Source: Georgenia satyanarayanai (GTDB lineage Bacteria > Actinomycetota > Actinomycetes > Actinomycetales > Actinomycetaceae). From it: a stretch of DNA of 64,000 bases. Below, one piece after another: positions 37,602 to 46,116 of this stretch (positions are counted from its first letter, which is position 1; the number at the start of each line of letters is the position of its first letter). Under the pieces are notes generated by a model, which was given only the letters and a program-made list of their open reading frames with translations, searched no databases and was not told the DNA's origin. The stretch spans positions 304,239 to 368,238 of the forward strand of contig NZ_VUKC01000003.1 of assembly GCF_009193135.1 (NCBI RefSeq), in the 5' to 3' direction. A program made the position numbers and the translations under genes.

Positions 37602-38458
37602 GGCGGTGTGACACGCACAACGGCGACCACCGGACATTCCACGAGGACCCCGCGTGCCACCGACCCGAGGTGCAAGCCCGGGAGTCGTGAGCGGGCACGG
37701 CTCCCGACGACGAGGAGGCACGCGTCGGCGCTCTGCGCGGTGAGGGCCTCGACGGGGTGGCGGGCGATCTCCTCGACGTCCACCGGCACATCGGGGAAGC
37801 GGATCGCCCAGTCCTCCGCGAGCTGCGCCAGGGCCATCGCCTGCTGCTCGGCGGCACCAGCGATCTCCCGCTGCAGCCGCGGGTCGGTGAGCCGACGGAT
37901 CCGGGTGGGGCGCGCGTGGACGAGCCGGACGGCCGTCTCGCGCCGTGACGCCTGGGTGAACCCGAACTCCAGTACTCGAGGGTCCGTGTGGCCGGGGTCC
38001 ACGCCGATGACCACGGGCCCCTCGGGTGCGGCAGCAGTGTCTCGCACGACGACCACCACACCGCGGGCGTGGGCCGCGACCTTCTGGGAGACCGAGCCGA
38101 GCAGCCGTCCGGAGACGCGTCCGAGCCCGCGTGCCCCGACCACCACCGTGCTCGCTCCGCGGGAGGCCCGGACGAGCGCCACGGCAGGATCCTCGAGCAG
38201 GACCTCAGTCGTCACCGCGAGCTGCGGGTACCGCTGGCGGACACGCTCGCGGTAGCCACCGATGAGGTCAGACCCAAGATCGTGCACATCGATCTCGGGC
38301 CCGACCCCCAGCCCCTCGAACAGGAACGAGAAGGAGTGCAGGATGTGGAGACGGCCCGCCGTCGCTGCCGCCTCGTCCGCCGCCCAGTCAACGGCACGGT
38401 CGTCCTTCTCCGAGCCGTCGACGCCGACGACGACCACACCGGCACCGTCCTGAGCCAT
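37595..38458 (-). CDS. Tandem-domain universal stress protein
   Basis: A 287-residue protein with two USP domains. The ATP loops are GARGLGRVSGRLLGS and GSRARSRLPGLHLGS. It is close to the tandem USP at 8162-9067 through its whole length (VVVGVDGSEKDD and RAVDWAADEAA, and LGSVSQKVAAHA), so one arose from the other by duplication. It lies 84 bases downstream of the DoxX-like gene, past a strong hairpin. It is followed by the DUF1876 stump, alcohol dehydrogenase and P2C pump genes on the same strand. Confidence 0.92.
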   Translation of the reverse strand: MAQDGAGVVVVGVDGSEKDDRAVDWAADEAAATAGRLHILHSFSFLFEGLGVGPEIDVHDLGSDLIGGYRERVRQRYPQLAVTTEVLLEDPAVALVRASRGASTVVVGARGLGRVSGRLLGSVSQKVAAHARGVVVVVRDTAAAPEGPVVIGVDPGHTDPRVLEFGFTQASRRETAVRLVHARPTRIRRLTDPRLQREIAGAAEQQAMALAQLAEDWAIRFPDVPVDVEEIARHPVEALTAQSADACLLVVGSRARSRLPGLHLGSVARGVLVECPVVAVVRVTPPP

Positions 38459-38493
38459 GGGGACCTCCTCGTCCGTGAAGGAGTGGCGTACAA

Positions 38494-38528
38494 CCCGAGG
38501 AGCTCGACCTGGGTACGAGCTCCTCGGG
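38494..38528 (-). terminator. Strong hairpin between the DoxX-like and USP genes
   Basis: CCCGAGGAGCTCG and CGAGCTCCTCGGG are perfect 13-base arms around a 9-base loop, 14 bases after the DoxX-like stop. It may end or attenuate the transcript, or stabilise the 3' end of the upstream message while letting part of it read on into the USP gene. Confidence 0.65.
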
Positions 38529-38542
38529 CGGCGCTGCGCCGG

Positions 38543-39088
38543 TCAGCGCAGCCAGCTGTTGCCGACCTTGCCTCCCCACCACCGTCCGATGCCCCACGTG
38601 TCCCCCGCGAGGGTGACGGCGGAGATGATGAGCAGCATGGCCTCGATCCAGTGGGAGTCCACCACGGGATTGGTTCCACCGAGTGCCATGGGAAGCTCGG
38701 CGAGGTACATGAAGAACAGCAGGAGCGTGCCGGTCACAGCCGCGATGCGCAGCCCGGCACCGAGCATCATGGCCACCCCGATACCGAGCAGACCGACCAT
38801 GAAGAGAACGTCGCCGAACGGGTTGGCGAAGATCTGGAAGATGTCGTGGAAGGGACCCTCGATGCCCTTGATGAAGCCCTGGGCGGGGGTGCCCCCGTTG
38901 ATCCAGGCCCGCTCCGACGGGGTCATGTAACCCAGGCCGAACGTCTTGTCGATGAACGCCCAGAGGAAGACCCAACCGATGATGATGCGGCCGACGGCGA
39001 GGGTTCTGCGCACCCCGACCGATGTCACGATGCGCTCCTGGCCGGCGACGCCTGCGGGAGTAGGCCTGCTGGTGGTTGAAGTGCCCAT
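38543..39088 (-). CDS. DoxX/TQO-small-subunit-type membrane protein
   Basis: A 181-residue protein with four helices. It starts with a soluble 28-residue tail, then RIIIGWVFLWAFIDKTFGLG, a loop with G-T-P-A-Q-G-F-I-K-G, and helices at DVLFMVGLLGIGVAMMLGAG, VTGTLLLFFMYLAEL and HWIEAMLLIISAVTLAGDTW. The F-x-D-K-x-F-G-L-G and H-W-x-E motifs fit the DoxX/DoxD family, which includes thiosulfate:quinone oxidoreductase small subunits. A redox role at the membrane is likely, but the partner is not known. The ATG at 39088 follows AGGAGG. A clean DosR-like promoter precedes it. Confidence 0.85.
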   Translation of the reverse strand: MGTSTTSRPTPAGVAGQERIVTSVGVRRTLAVGRIIIGWVFLWAFIDKTFGLGYMTPSERAWINGGTPAQGFIKGIEGPFHDIFQIFANPFGDVLFMVGLLGIGVAMMLGAGLRIAAVTGTLLLFFMYLAELPMALGGTNPVVDSHWIEAMLLIISAVTLAGDTWGIGRWWGGKVGNSWLR

Positions 39089-39130
39089 CGTTCTCGCCTC
39101 CTGGTTGTCGATGATGGAACTTCACTCACC

Positions 39131-39173
39131 AGTGTGAGGCGACCGGTATGCCCGGTTGAGGGTCTTTGGTCCC
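39131..39173 (-). promoter_or_regulatory. Predicted DoxX operon promoter with DosR-like box
   Basis: GGGTCTTTGGTCCC (39160-39173) matches exactly. On the minus strand CACACT (39131-39136) is 23 bases downstream. It would drive the DoxX-like gene and, if the hairpin reads through, the USP, dehydrogenase and P2C pump genes. Confidence 0.6.
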
Positions 39174-39202
39174 TGATCCCCCCGTCCGGACACGAAGGGT
39201 GC

Positions 39203-39215
39203 GGACCAAAGGTCC
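39203..39215. promoter_or_regulatory. Palindrome GGACC-AAA-GGTCC
   Basis: A perfect 5-3-5 palindrome in the DoxX/flavodoxin intergenic region. It resembles the DosR-like box with one base less in the centre. It may be a second, weaker site for the same regulator or face the flavodoxin gene. Confidence 0.35.
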
Positions 39216-39387
39216 TGGCGCGGCCGTGGATCTCGCGGGATCCTGGACGTGCGACCCCGGGGTCGTCACCGGCCCCGGCCCGCGGCACGTGCCGCGATCG
39301 TGGGCAGCGGGTCCTTCCCGCCAGGGCTTGAGGAGTGAGCCTCCCGGCGCTACGCCGACCAGCTCACCTCCGTGAGGAGGCACCACC

Positions 39388-39897
39388 GTGGATGCAGTCA
39401 TCGTTTACGAGTCGATGTGGGGCAACACCAAGGCTGTTGCCGAAGCGATCGCCGCCGGCCTGTCCCCTCACCTGCAGGTCGAGGCGCTTGAGGTGGGCTC
39501 TGCCCCATCGGCCAGCAGTCTCGACGTTGCGCTCCTCGTCGTCGGCGGTCCCACGCACGCGTTCGGGATGAGCCGACCACAGACCCGCGAGGACGCTGCC
39601 CGGCGTGGGGGCCACCCTGGTGGCACCGGGATCCGGGAGTGGATCGAGTCCGCCGGTGACGGGCTCAGCCTCTCGGTGGCAGCCTTCGACACGCATGCGC
39701 GCCACCCGAACCTGCCCGGCGCCGCGAGCAAGAAGGCGGCAAAGGCGCTACGTCGCGCCGGCTGCACCCTCGTGGCCCAGCCCGAGAGCTTCTACGTCGA
39801 GGGGCAGGAGGGGCCCCTCCTGCCCGGTGAGCTCGACCGGGCACGCACCTGGGGGGAGCATTTGGCTGGTCTCCTCCCCGAGTCCTCCCGTGTCTAG
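39388..39897 (+). CDS. Flavodoxin-like domain protein
   Basis: A 169-residue flavodoxin-fold protein. The FMN phosphate loop is VYESMWGNTKAVAEAI, a closer match to the family pattern (T/S-x-T-G-x-T) than the one at 1244-1762. VVGGPTHAFGMSRP is shared with that paralogue. The GTG at 39388 follows GAGGAGG. It is divergent from the DoxX-like gene. A role as a small electron carrier in low oxygen is plausible. Confidence 0.87.
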   Translation: MDAVIVYESMWGNTKAVAEAIAAGLSPHLQVEALEVGSAPSASSLDVALLVVGGPTHAFGMSRPQTREDAARRGGHPGGTGIREWIESAGDGLSLSVAAFDTHARHPNLPGAASKKAAKALRRAGCTLVAQPESFYVEGQEGPLLPGELDRARTWGEHLAGLLPESSRV

Positions 39898-39922
39898 GGG
39901 GCCGGCCGGGCCCCGTCCGGAC

Positions 39923-40378
39923 ATGAGCGCGCAACGGCCCGCACCTCGCTGGCCGCGGGGCGTGGGCCTCGCCGTGGGCGCCATGATGGTCGGTGGCGCC
40001 GGCGTCAACACCGTGCTCGTCACGGCCAGACCCCAGCTCTACCCGGAGCTGGGGAGGTGGCTCACCGAGCTGTCCCCCTGGCACTCCGCGGCGCTCGAGG
40101 GACTGTGGGACCGCACGTTCGGGGAGCACCCGAGGCTGTGGGGAACGCTCATCGGCATCGGTTACGAGGGCGTCGTCGGCGCGCTGTCACTGTCGCGAGA
40201 CCCACGCCGGCGGCTCGCCGGTCTCAGCGGCGCCGCACTCTTCAAGGGCGGTCTGCTCGCCATGGGCCTGTGGGCCTGGGCGCTGCCATGGCTCGCCGTC
40301 CTCGCTCCCGCGATCGCCGTGACCGCCCGATCGGTGGGTCACCACGACCTCCCCGTTCGGCCGCGGCTGGTCCGGTAG
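39923..40378 (+). CDS. Small membrane protein
   Basis: A 151-residue protein with about four helices (GVGLAVGAMMVGGAGVNTVL, LWGTLIGIGYEGVVGALSL, LSGAALFKGGLLAMGLWAW and LAVLAPAIAVTARS). I do not recognise it. The start is uncertain. The ATG at 39923 has no clear ribosome-binding site, and a GTG at 39890 in the same frame overlaps the flavodoxin stop, so coupling to the flavodoxin gene is possible. Confidence 0.6.
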   Translation: MSAQRPAPRWPRGVGLAVGAMMVGGAGVNTVLVTARPQLYPELGRWLTELSPWHSAALEGLWDRTFGEHPRLWGTLIGIGYEGVVGALSLSRDPRRRLAGLSGAALFKGGLLAMGLWAWALPWLAVLAPAIAVTARSVGHHDLPVRPRLVR

Positions 40379-40510
40379 CGGACCGCTCCTCGGGCAGGTG
40401 CCATCGACCGGGATCGCCTCCGGCGGTGAGCGTCCCGGGGCGACGGTGATCGGCGCGGCCATGGCGACGGAGCCGGGACCCGAGCGGCTCGCCGTCGTGC
40501 TGCGGCCCGG

Positions 40511-41569
40511 TCAGTCCGCCTTCTTCGCCCGCGAAGGTTGGACCCGCGCCGGCTCACCGGGCATCTTCGGGTACTCCGGCGGGTAGGGCAGGTCCGAGTG
40601 CCCCTCGGCCTCCTGCTCGGCGTAGAGCTCGAGGAGCGGCGTGAGGTCGTGGGCGACGTCGTCGATCTCGGCGTGCAGGTCACCGAGCTCGGCGAAGCGG
40701 GCCGGCATGGTCCGCACGGTGAGGTCGCGAGGGTCGACGTCGGGCAGCTCGTCCCAGGTGACCGGCGCGGACACCGGGGCGTGGGCGAGCGGACGGATGC
40801 TGTAGGCGCTGGCGATCGTGCGGTCGCGGGCGTTCTGGTTGTAGTCGACGAAGATGGCCTCCCCGCGCTCCTCCTTCCACCAGCTCGTCGTCACCTTCCC
40901 GGGCATGCGCCGTTCGAGCTCGCGGCCGAAGGCGATCGCGGCGTGACGCACCTGGGTGAAGTCCCACCGCGGCTCGATGCGGACGTAGACGTGGACCCCG
41001 CGGTTCCCGGACGTCTTGGGGAACCCGCGCCAGCCGAGCTCGGCGAGGTACTCCCGCGCGACAGCAGCGACCTCGACGGCGTCGGCGAAGTCGGTACCCG
41101 GCTGCGGGTCGAGGTCGATGCGCAGCTCGTCGGGGTGGTCGACGTCGTCGCGCCGCACCGGCCACGGGTGGAAGGTGATCGTCCCGAGGTTGACGGCCCA
41201 GGCGACGGCGGCGAGCTCGGTGGGGCACAGCTCGTCGGCGGTGCGGCCGCTCGGGAAGGCGATCTCGACCGTCTCGATCCAGTCCGGCACGCCCTTGGCG
41301 GGCACCCGTTTCTGGTAGAACGCGTCCCCGTGCGGGTCGCTGCGGGTGGCCCGCTTCATGCCCTCGTGCACGCCCTTGGGCCAGCGTTCGAGGGTGACCG
41401 GCCGCTCGTGGAGCGCGCGCAGGATCCCGTCGCCGACGGCGAGGTAGTAGTCGACGACCTCGCGCTTGGTGATGCCGGGCTCGGGGAAGATGACGCGGTC
41501 CGAGCTCGTGATCCGCACGGGGCGGCCGGCCACGTCGATCTCGACGGCGGGGCTCTTCGTCGGTGCCAT
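40511..41569 (-). CDS. Stand-alone LigD-type polymerase/primase domain
   Basis: A 352-residue archaeo-eukaryotic primase-type polymerase, the module that fills gaps in Ku/LigD non-homologous end joining. Marks are DRVIFPEPGITKREVVDYY, YQKRVPAKGVPDW, RIDLDPQPGTDF (metal-binding Asp pair), KTSGNRGVHVYV, GKVTTSWWKEERGEAIFVD and the DYNQNARDRT motif. No ligase or phosphoesterase domain follows, and no ku gene lies nearby. The C-terminal 40 residues are basic and may bind DNA. The ATG at 41569 begins right at family homology. Confidence 0.9.
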   Translation of the reverse strand: MAPTKSPAVEIDVAGRPVRITSSDRVIFPEPGITKREVVDYYLAVGDGILRALHERPVTLERWPKGVHEGMKRATRSDPHGDAFYQKRVPAKGVPDWIETVEIAFPSGRTADELCPTELAAVAWAVNLGTITFHPWPVRRDDVDHPDELRIDLDPQPGTDFADAVEVAAVAREYLAELGWRGFPKTSGNRGVHVYVRIEPRWDFTQVRHAAIAFGRELERRMPGKVTTSWWKEERGEAIFVDYNQNARDRTIASAYSIRPLAHAPVSAPVTWDELPDVDPRDLTVRTMPARFAELGDLHAEIDDVAHDLTPLLELYAEQEAEGHSDLPYPPEYPKMPGEPARVQPSRAKKAD

Positions 41570-41623
41570 GGCCAGACGCTACCGCCCTACTCGCCCGCGG
41601 CCCACCGCTCGGCGGACGCGACG

Positions 41624-41653
41624 GAGGCCCGCACTCCACCGAGTGCGGGCCTC
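41624..41653 (-). terminator. Terminator hairpin after the amidase gene
   Basis: GAGGCCCGCACTC and GAGTGCGGGCCTC are perfect 13-base arms with a 4-base loop, 46 bases beyond the amidase stop on the minus strand. There is no T-run, which is common for actinomycete terminators. Confidence 0.7.
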
Positions 41654-41699
41654 TGCGCGGGGTCGAGCACGACCGCCGGGCGGTCAGCGCATCAGCCGG

Positions 41700-44084
41700 T
41701 CACGGAGCGCGGCGGACGCCGAGGGTGTCGGTCCCGTCCCCGTTCCAGTCCCCGACGTAGACCTCGTCGCCGCTGCGCCCGTAGGTCAGCACCAGGTCGG
41801 GGTCGCCACCGGTGAGGCTGTTCCTCACGTGGTAGGTCGCTCCGCGGCGCACCGCGAAGGTGTCCACGCCGTCACCGTCCCAGTCCCCGGCGAGGACGGT
41901 GTCCCCCGACCGGCCGTAGGTGAAGACCGTGTCCGCGTCCCCCGCCGTCACGCTGTTCCTCACGTGGTAGGTCGCCCCGCGACGCACCGCCAGGGTGTCA
42001 CCGTCTCGTCCGTCCCAGTCCCCCACGACGACGGCGTCATCCGCCTTGCCGTAGCGGACGACGACGTCGGCCGGGCCACCGCTGACGCTGTTCTTCAGGT
42101 GGTACTCGTTGCCGCGGCGCACGGCCAGCGTGTCGATGCCGTCCCCGTCCCAGTCACCGACGAGGATGACGTCCCCGGCGCGGCCGTAGGTGAAGGTGCG
42201 GTCAGCGTCGCCGCCGCGCTGGGCGTCGGACACGTGGAACTCCCGGCCGCGGCGCAGCGTGATGGTGTCGGTCCCGTCCCCGTCCCAGTCCCCGATGAGG
42301 ACCTCGTCGGTGAACCGGCCGTAGCGGAAGACGTGGTCGGCCCACGCGTCCCAGCCGTCGTTGAGGAAGAAGCCGGTCCGCGGAGTCGCCGGCTCACCGG
42401 GCTCCTCGGGCATCCCCGGCACCTCGGGCTCCGGCTCCTCCGGCCAGCTCGGCGGGTTCTGGGCGCACGAGTCGTCCCACTCGGTCTCCGCGCTGATGCC
42501 GGTGCACCGGAACAGCGAGGGGTTGATCTCCTCGGGCGACCGCCACACCTGCGCCGCGTCCTCGTAGTCCGACGCCAGGGCGAGCAGCGCCGCCTCGCTC
42601 CACGCGGTGCCGAGGAAGACGATGTTGACCGGGCGGCGGTTGGTCGCCGCGTAGCCGGCGGGCACGCTGACGGAGGGGTAACCGGCACTCGCCGCCGTCC
42701 CGGTCGTCGCCGACGCGGAGACGATCGCCTCGACGTCGTTCTCCTCGAGCACGGAGTCGATCGCCTCCCGCGACTCGCTCACGAGCTGGTCACGCTGGGC
42801 GGTGTACTGGGCGTAGGTGTCCGGGTCCTCGAGGTCGACCTCCTGCGAGGCGAGCAGCAGGGTCTGGCCGAACTTCAGCGCGGCGCCCGCGTGCTCGGTG
42901 TTGTACTCGATGATGTCGCTCAACGTCTTCATCGGGGCGTCCGCGGGCAGCCGGGACAGGTAGGCGTTGATGTCCCGCTTGTACTCGCTGGTGAGGATGC
43001 TCCCGGCGGAGGAGCGCCCGACCTGCACCGGCACGAGGGTGGCGCCCTGCTCCTCGAGCGTCTCCAGGGCGGCGGCGTAGACGGGGTCGTCGGACTCGAC
43101 GTACCCGAGGCGGGCGCCCTCCAGGGCCGTCGTCGACAGCGACGCGGTGAAGTCGACACCGACGCTCGGGTTGTCCGCCGTCGCCGGGTCCTCGGCGTCG
43201 ACCGTCACCATGCCGGTCAGCAGGGCGGCGGCGTCGTACACGCTCCGCGTCATCGGCCCGGCGGTGTCCTGCGTCGCCGAGATCGGCACGATGCCCGTCC
43301 TGCTGATGAGCCCGACGGTCGGCTTGATGCCGACGTTCGAGTTCGCCCGGGCGGGGCTGAGGATCGAGCCGGACGTCTCGGTGCCGACGGTGACCGTGGC
43401 CAGCGCGGCGGCCGCCGCGGAGCCGGACCCGGCACTCGAGCCGCTCGGGCTCTGGCTGGTGTCGTAGGGATTGAGGACCTGGCCACCGAGGGAGCTGTAC
43501 CCACCCGGCATCCCGCTCGTCATGAAGTTGGCGAACTCGGTGAGGTTGACCTTGCCGAGGATGATCGCCCCGGCGTCCTCGAGGGCAGCCGTCACCGGCG
43601 CGTCGGCGGCCGGGTAGGAGTCCGCCAGGGCCACCGACCCGGCGGTCGTGGCCATGCCGGCGACGTCGATGAGGTCCTTGAGCAGCACCGGGATGCCGTG
43701 GAGCGGCCCGTGCACCGTCCCGGCGGCGCGCTCGGCGTCGCGCTGTGCCGCCTGTTCGAGAGCGGCGGGGTTGATGGACCGCACCGCGTTGAGCGCCGGC
43801 CCGTCGATGCTCAACGCCTCGATGCGCTCGAGGTAGGCCCGCGTCAGCTGGACCGAGGTCAGCTCACCGGCAGCGAGGGCGGCCTGGATCTCCTGGATGC
43901 CGGCCGTCGCGAGGTCGAGGGGGATCTCGTCATGGACCGACGTCGCGGCAGCCGCCGACGTGGGGGCGGCGAGGGCACCGGTGACCGGCACGGCAGCGAC
44001 GGCGCACGCGGCGAGCACGGCTGCCGACGCGCGCGTGACGGCTCGGCGTCTGCTCCTCAGGTGGGTCTGCAGCTCGACATGCAT
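41700..44084 (-). CDS. Secreted amidase with C-terminal FG-GAP-like repeats
   Basis: A 794-residue exported enzyme. A long basic N-terminus and hydrophobic core (TRASAAVLAACAVAAVPVTG) form the signal peptide. Residues 60-600 are an amidase-signature hydrolase with Lys136 (VLLKDL), a cis-Ser in SPSGSSAGSG (near 217) and nucleophile Ser240 (TETSGS). An acidic proline-rich linker follows. The last 210 residues hold repeats of 45 residues, each with V-G-D-W-D-G-D-G-x-D-T and V-R-R-G. The substrate is unknown; relatives hydrolyse amides or peptide amides. The ATG at 44084 follows GGGAG. Confidence 0.88.
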   Translation of the reverse strand: MHVELQTHLRSRRRAVTRASAAVLAACAVAAVPVTGALAAPTSAAAATSVHDEIPLDLATAGIQEIQAALAAGELTSVQLTRAYLERIEALSIDGPALNAVRSINPAALEQAAQRDAERAAGTVHGPLHGIPVLLKDLIDVAGMATTAGSVALADSYPAADAPVTAALEDAGAIILGKVNLTEFANFMTSGMPGGYSSLGGQVLNPYDTSQSPSGSSAGSGSAAAAALATVTVGTETSGSILSPARANSNVGIKPTVGLISRTGIVPISATQDTAGPMTRSVYDAAALLTGMVTVDAEDPATADNPSVGVDFTASLSTTALEGARLGYVESDDPVYAAALETLEEQGATLVPVQVGRSSAGSILTSEYKRDINAYLSRLPADAPMKTLSDIIEYNTEHAGAALKFGQTLLLASQEVDLEDPDTYAQYTAQRDQLVSESREAIDSVLEENDVEAIVSASATTGTAASAGYPSVSVPAGYAATNRRPVNIVFLGTAWSEAALLALASDYEDAAQVWRSPEEINPSLFRCTGISAETEWDDSCAQNPPSWPEEPEPEVPGMPEEPGEPATPRTGFFLNDGWDAWADHVFRYGRFTDEVLIGDWDGDGTDTITLRRGREFHVSDAQRGGDADRTFTYGRAGDVILVGDWDGDGIDTLAVRRGNEYHLKNSVSGGPADVVVRYGKADDAVVVGDWDGRDGDTLAVRRGATYHVRNSVTAGDADTVFTYGRSGDTVLAGDWDGDGVDTFAVRRGATYHVRNSLTGGDPDLVLTYGRSGDEVYVGDWNGDGTDTLGVRRAP
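41703..42324 (-). repeat. Five 135-bp tandem coding repeats
   Basis: The codon for the Tyr of Y-G-R/Y-G-K recurs at 42321, 42186, 42051, 41916 and 41781, exactly 135 bases apart, so the repeat has been kept at 45 codons with no indel. The DNA units at 41781 and 41916 are the most similar, which suggests recent duplication at the 3' end. Each unit has a D-W-D-G-D-G-x-D calcium-loop-like motif. The third has D-G-R-D-G-D and the last D-W-N-G-D-G. Confidence 0.85.
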
Positions 44085-44219
44085 GGGGCATCTCCCTGTG
44101 TCGTCGGTCGCCACGCGCGACCGTTGACCGGAAGCATGCTCGGGCTCCGTTACGGGCGTGTGAGCGCTCGTTTCCACCGCGTGACGAGCAGCGGGGAGGT
44201 GCGGGCCGGCGCGCGCGCC

Positions 44220-45083
44220 CTACCCCGCGAGCGCACGCAGGTGCTCGAGCGAGTGCCGCACGTCCTCGAGGGGGCCGGTGCCCTCCGGCGGCTCGGCCGT
44301 GAGGATGGTGTCCTGCTCCAGGACGTACCACCCGTCGAAGCCGGCGCCGCCGAGCGCGGAGATGATCGCGGCGAAGTCGACGTCGCCGGTGCCCACCGGG
44401 GTGTAGATGCCCTGGCGCACCGCGTCGGTGTACGTCGTCTCCCCCCGCTGGACACGCCGGGCGAGGTCCAGGCGGACGTCCTTGACGTGGACGTGGTTGA
44501 TGCGGGCGGCGTGCTCGGTCGCCAGCGCCACCGGGTCGACGCCGCCGATGAGGAGGTGGCCGGTGTCGAGGCACAGCGGGACCACCGATCCCTCGAGGAC
44601 CCGGCGGACCTCCTCCTCCCGCTCGACCATCGTCCCCACGTGCGGGTGCAGGCTGGCGCGCACGCCGCGGGTGGCGGCGAGCTCGGTGAGCCGGTCGAGG
44701 TTGCCGAGCAGCGCGGCCCAGCCGGCGTCGTCGAGCGCGGGCCGCTCGTCGTACCCGTCCTGGCCGGAGGCCGCGGACAGGACGAGGACGTCCCCGCCGG
44801 CCGCCGCAAAGCTGTCGAGCTCGCGGTCCACCTCGGGCACCGGGTCGTGCCCCGGGTCGTGGAGGACCACCGGGACGAAGGCGCCGACGGCGGCCAGGCC
44901 GTAGGGGGCCAGCGCCTGCGCCCGCGCGGCGGGCGCCTCGGGCAGCCAGCCCTGCGGGCCGAACTCCGTGGCGGTGAGCCCCAGGCCCGCCATCTCGGTG
45001 AGCACACGGTCCGGGCGCAGCTGGTGCCCCCAGCCGGGGACCTCGCACACGCCCCAGCTGATGGGTGCTCCGGCAATCCTCAT
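44220..45083 (-). CDS. iolE: IolE-like inosose dehydratase (sugar phosphate isomerase/epimerase family)
   Basis: A 287-residue TIM-barrel enzyme that removes water from 2-keto-myo-inositol in inositol breakdown. It starts G-A-P-I-S-W-G-V-C-E-V-P-G-W-G, a hallmark of IolE. Metal ligands lie in SLHPHVGTMVE, CLDTGHLLIGG, HVHVKDVR and WYVLEQD. GIYTPVGTGDVDF is also typical. The ATG at 45083 overlaps the iolG stop as ATGA. It is the last gene of the iol operon. Confidence 0.9.
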   Translation of the reverse strand: MRIAGAPISWGVCEVPGWGHQLRPDRVLTEMAGLGLTATEFGPQGWLPEAPAARAQALAPYGLAAVGAFVPVVLHDPGHDPVPEVDRELDSFAAAGGDVLVLSAASGQDGYDERPALDDAGWAALLGNLDRLTELAATRGVRASLHPHVGTMVEREEEVRRVLEGSVVPLCLDTGHLLIGGVDPVALATEHAARINHVHVKDVRLDLARRVQRGETTYTDAVRQGIYTPVGTGDVDFAAIISALGGAGFDGWYVLEQDTILTAEPPEGTGPLEDVRHSLEHLRALAG

Positions 45084-46096
45084 GGGTGGCTCCTCGTCGT
45101 CGCGGCCGTGGACAGGCGGACACGCTCACCGGTGGCGGCGCTGCGGGTGGCGGCGTCCGCCAGGACGAGCGCGGCGCGCCCGTCCTCGATCGTCGGGGAC
45201 GGTGCCCGGCCGGTGCGCACGGCGTCCACGAAGTGACCGAGCTCGTCGCGGTAGGCGGTCGCGTACCGGTCGAGGAAGAAGCCGAGGTACGGCGCCGCCG
45301 CGCCCGCGTGGGTGGCCGACGAGTGGCGCACCGAACCCGCCGTCTGGTTGAGCGCCTCCAGCGACCCGAGCGGGCCGAACGCCTCGAGGCGCTGGTCGTA
45401 GCCGGTGGCACAGTGGCGGGAGTTGACGATCGTCGCCACGGCCCCGCTGGCAGCGACGAGCGTGGTGACGGCACCGTCGAAGTCCTCGAGGTGGGCGTAG
45501 GCCGGGTCCAGGCGCTGGCCCACCGCGCTCACCTCGACGATCTCCCCGAGGAAGTACCGGGCCATGTCGAGGTCGTGGATCGTCATATCACGGAAGAGGC
45601 CCCCGGAGACGCCGACGTACGCGGGTGACGGCGGGGCGGGGTCACGGCTGACGATCGTCAGCTGCTCGAGCGGGCCGATCTCGCCCTGGCTCACGCGGGC
45701 GTGGATCTCCGCGAAGGTCGGGTCGAAGCGGCGGTTGAACCCGACCATTACCCGGTCCTCGTGGCCGGCGATCGCGGCGATGCACTCGTCCACCCGGGCG
45801 AGGTCGAGGTCGACGGGCTTCTCGCAGAGCACCGCCTTGCCGGCGCGGACCGCGCCCACGAGGTGGTCGACGTGCAGCGGGGTGGGTGAGCCGATGATGA
45901 CGGCGTCGACGTCGTCGGCGTCGTACACCTCGGCGAGGTCGCGGGTGGCGCGCGCGCCGTGCGCGGCGGCCAGCTGCTCCGCCGCGTTGCCGACGGGGTC
46001 GTGGACGAGCCGCAGCTCCGCGTCGGGGTGGCGCGCGACGGTCGCGGCGTGGACGGCGCCGATGCGGCCCGCGCCGATGACGGCGATGCTCACCAT
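45080..46096 (-). CDS. iolG: Inositol 2-dehydrogenase (Gfo/Idh/MocA family)
   Basis: A 338-residue NAD-dependent enzyme that oxidises myo-inositol to 2-keto-myo-inositol, the first step of the pathway. The Rossmann motif is IAVIGAGRIGAVHA (residues 3-16). CEKPVDLD has the catalytic Lys. VGFNRRFDPTF, GLFRDMTIHDLDMARYF (Asp and His of the active site) complete the pattern. The ATG at 46096 is chosen, with a GTG one codon later as an alternative. It lies 20 bases after iolA. Confidence 0.92.
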   Translation of the reverse strand: MVSIAVIGAGRIGAVHAATVARHPDAELRLVHDPVGNAAEQLAAAHGARATRDLAEVYDADDVDAVIIGSPTPLHVDHLVGAVRAGKAVLCEKPVDLDLARVDECIAAIAGHEDRVMVGFNRRFDPTFAEIHARVSQGEIGPLEQLTIVSRDPAPPSPAYVGVSGGLFRDMTIHDLDMARYFLGEIVEVSAVGQRLDPAYAHLEDFDGAVTTLVAASGAVATIVNSRHCATGYDQRLEAFGPLGSLEALNQTAGSVRHSSATHAGAAAPYLGFFLDRYATAYRDELGHFVDAVRTGRAPSPTIEDGRAALVLADAATRSAATGERVRLSTAATTRSHP

Positions 46097-46116
46097 GGGG
46101 GTGGGTCCTCTCGAGG

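Noticed and set aside
37462..38061. A 199-codon frame ending in the DUF1876 stump
   Set aside because: Only the last 22 codons resemble DUF1876; the rest is an out-of-frame shadow of the USP gene.
41466..45236. A 1,256-codon open frame on the plus strand
   Set aside because: It is the antisense of the polymerase, amidase and iolE genes. Its composition is rich in Arg, Gly, Asp and Val as expected of a shadow in GC-rich DNA, and it shows no family motif.
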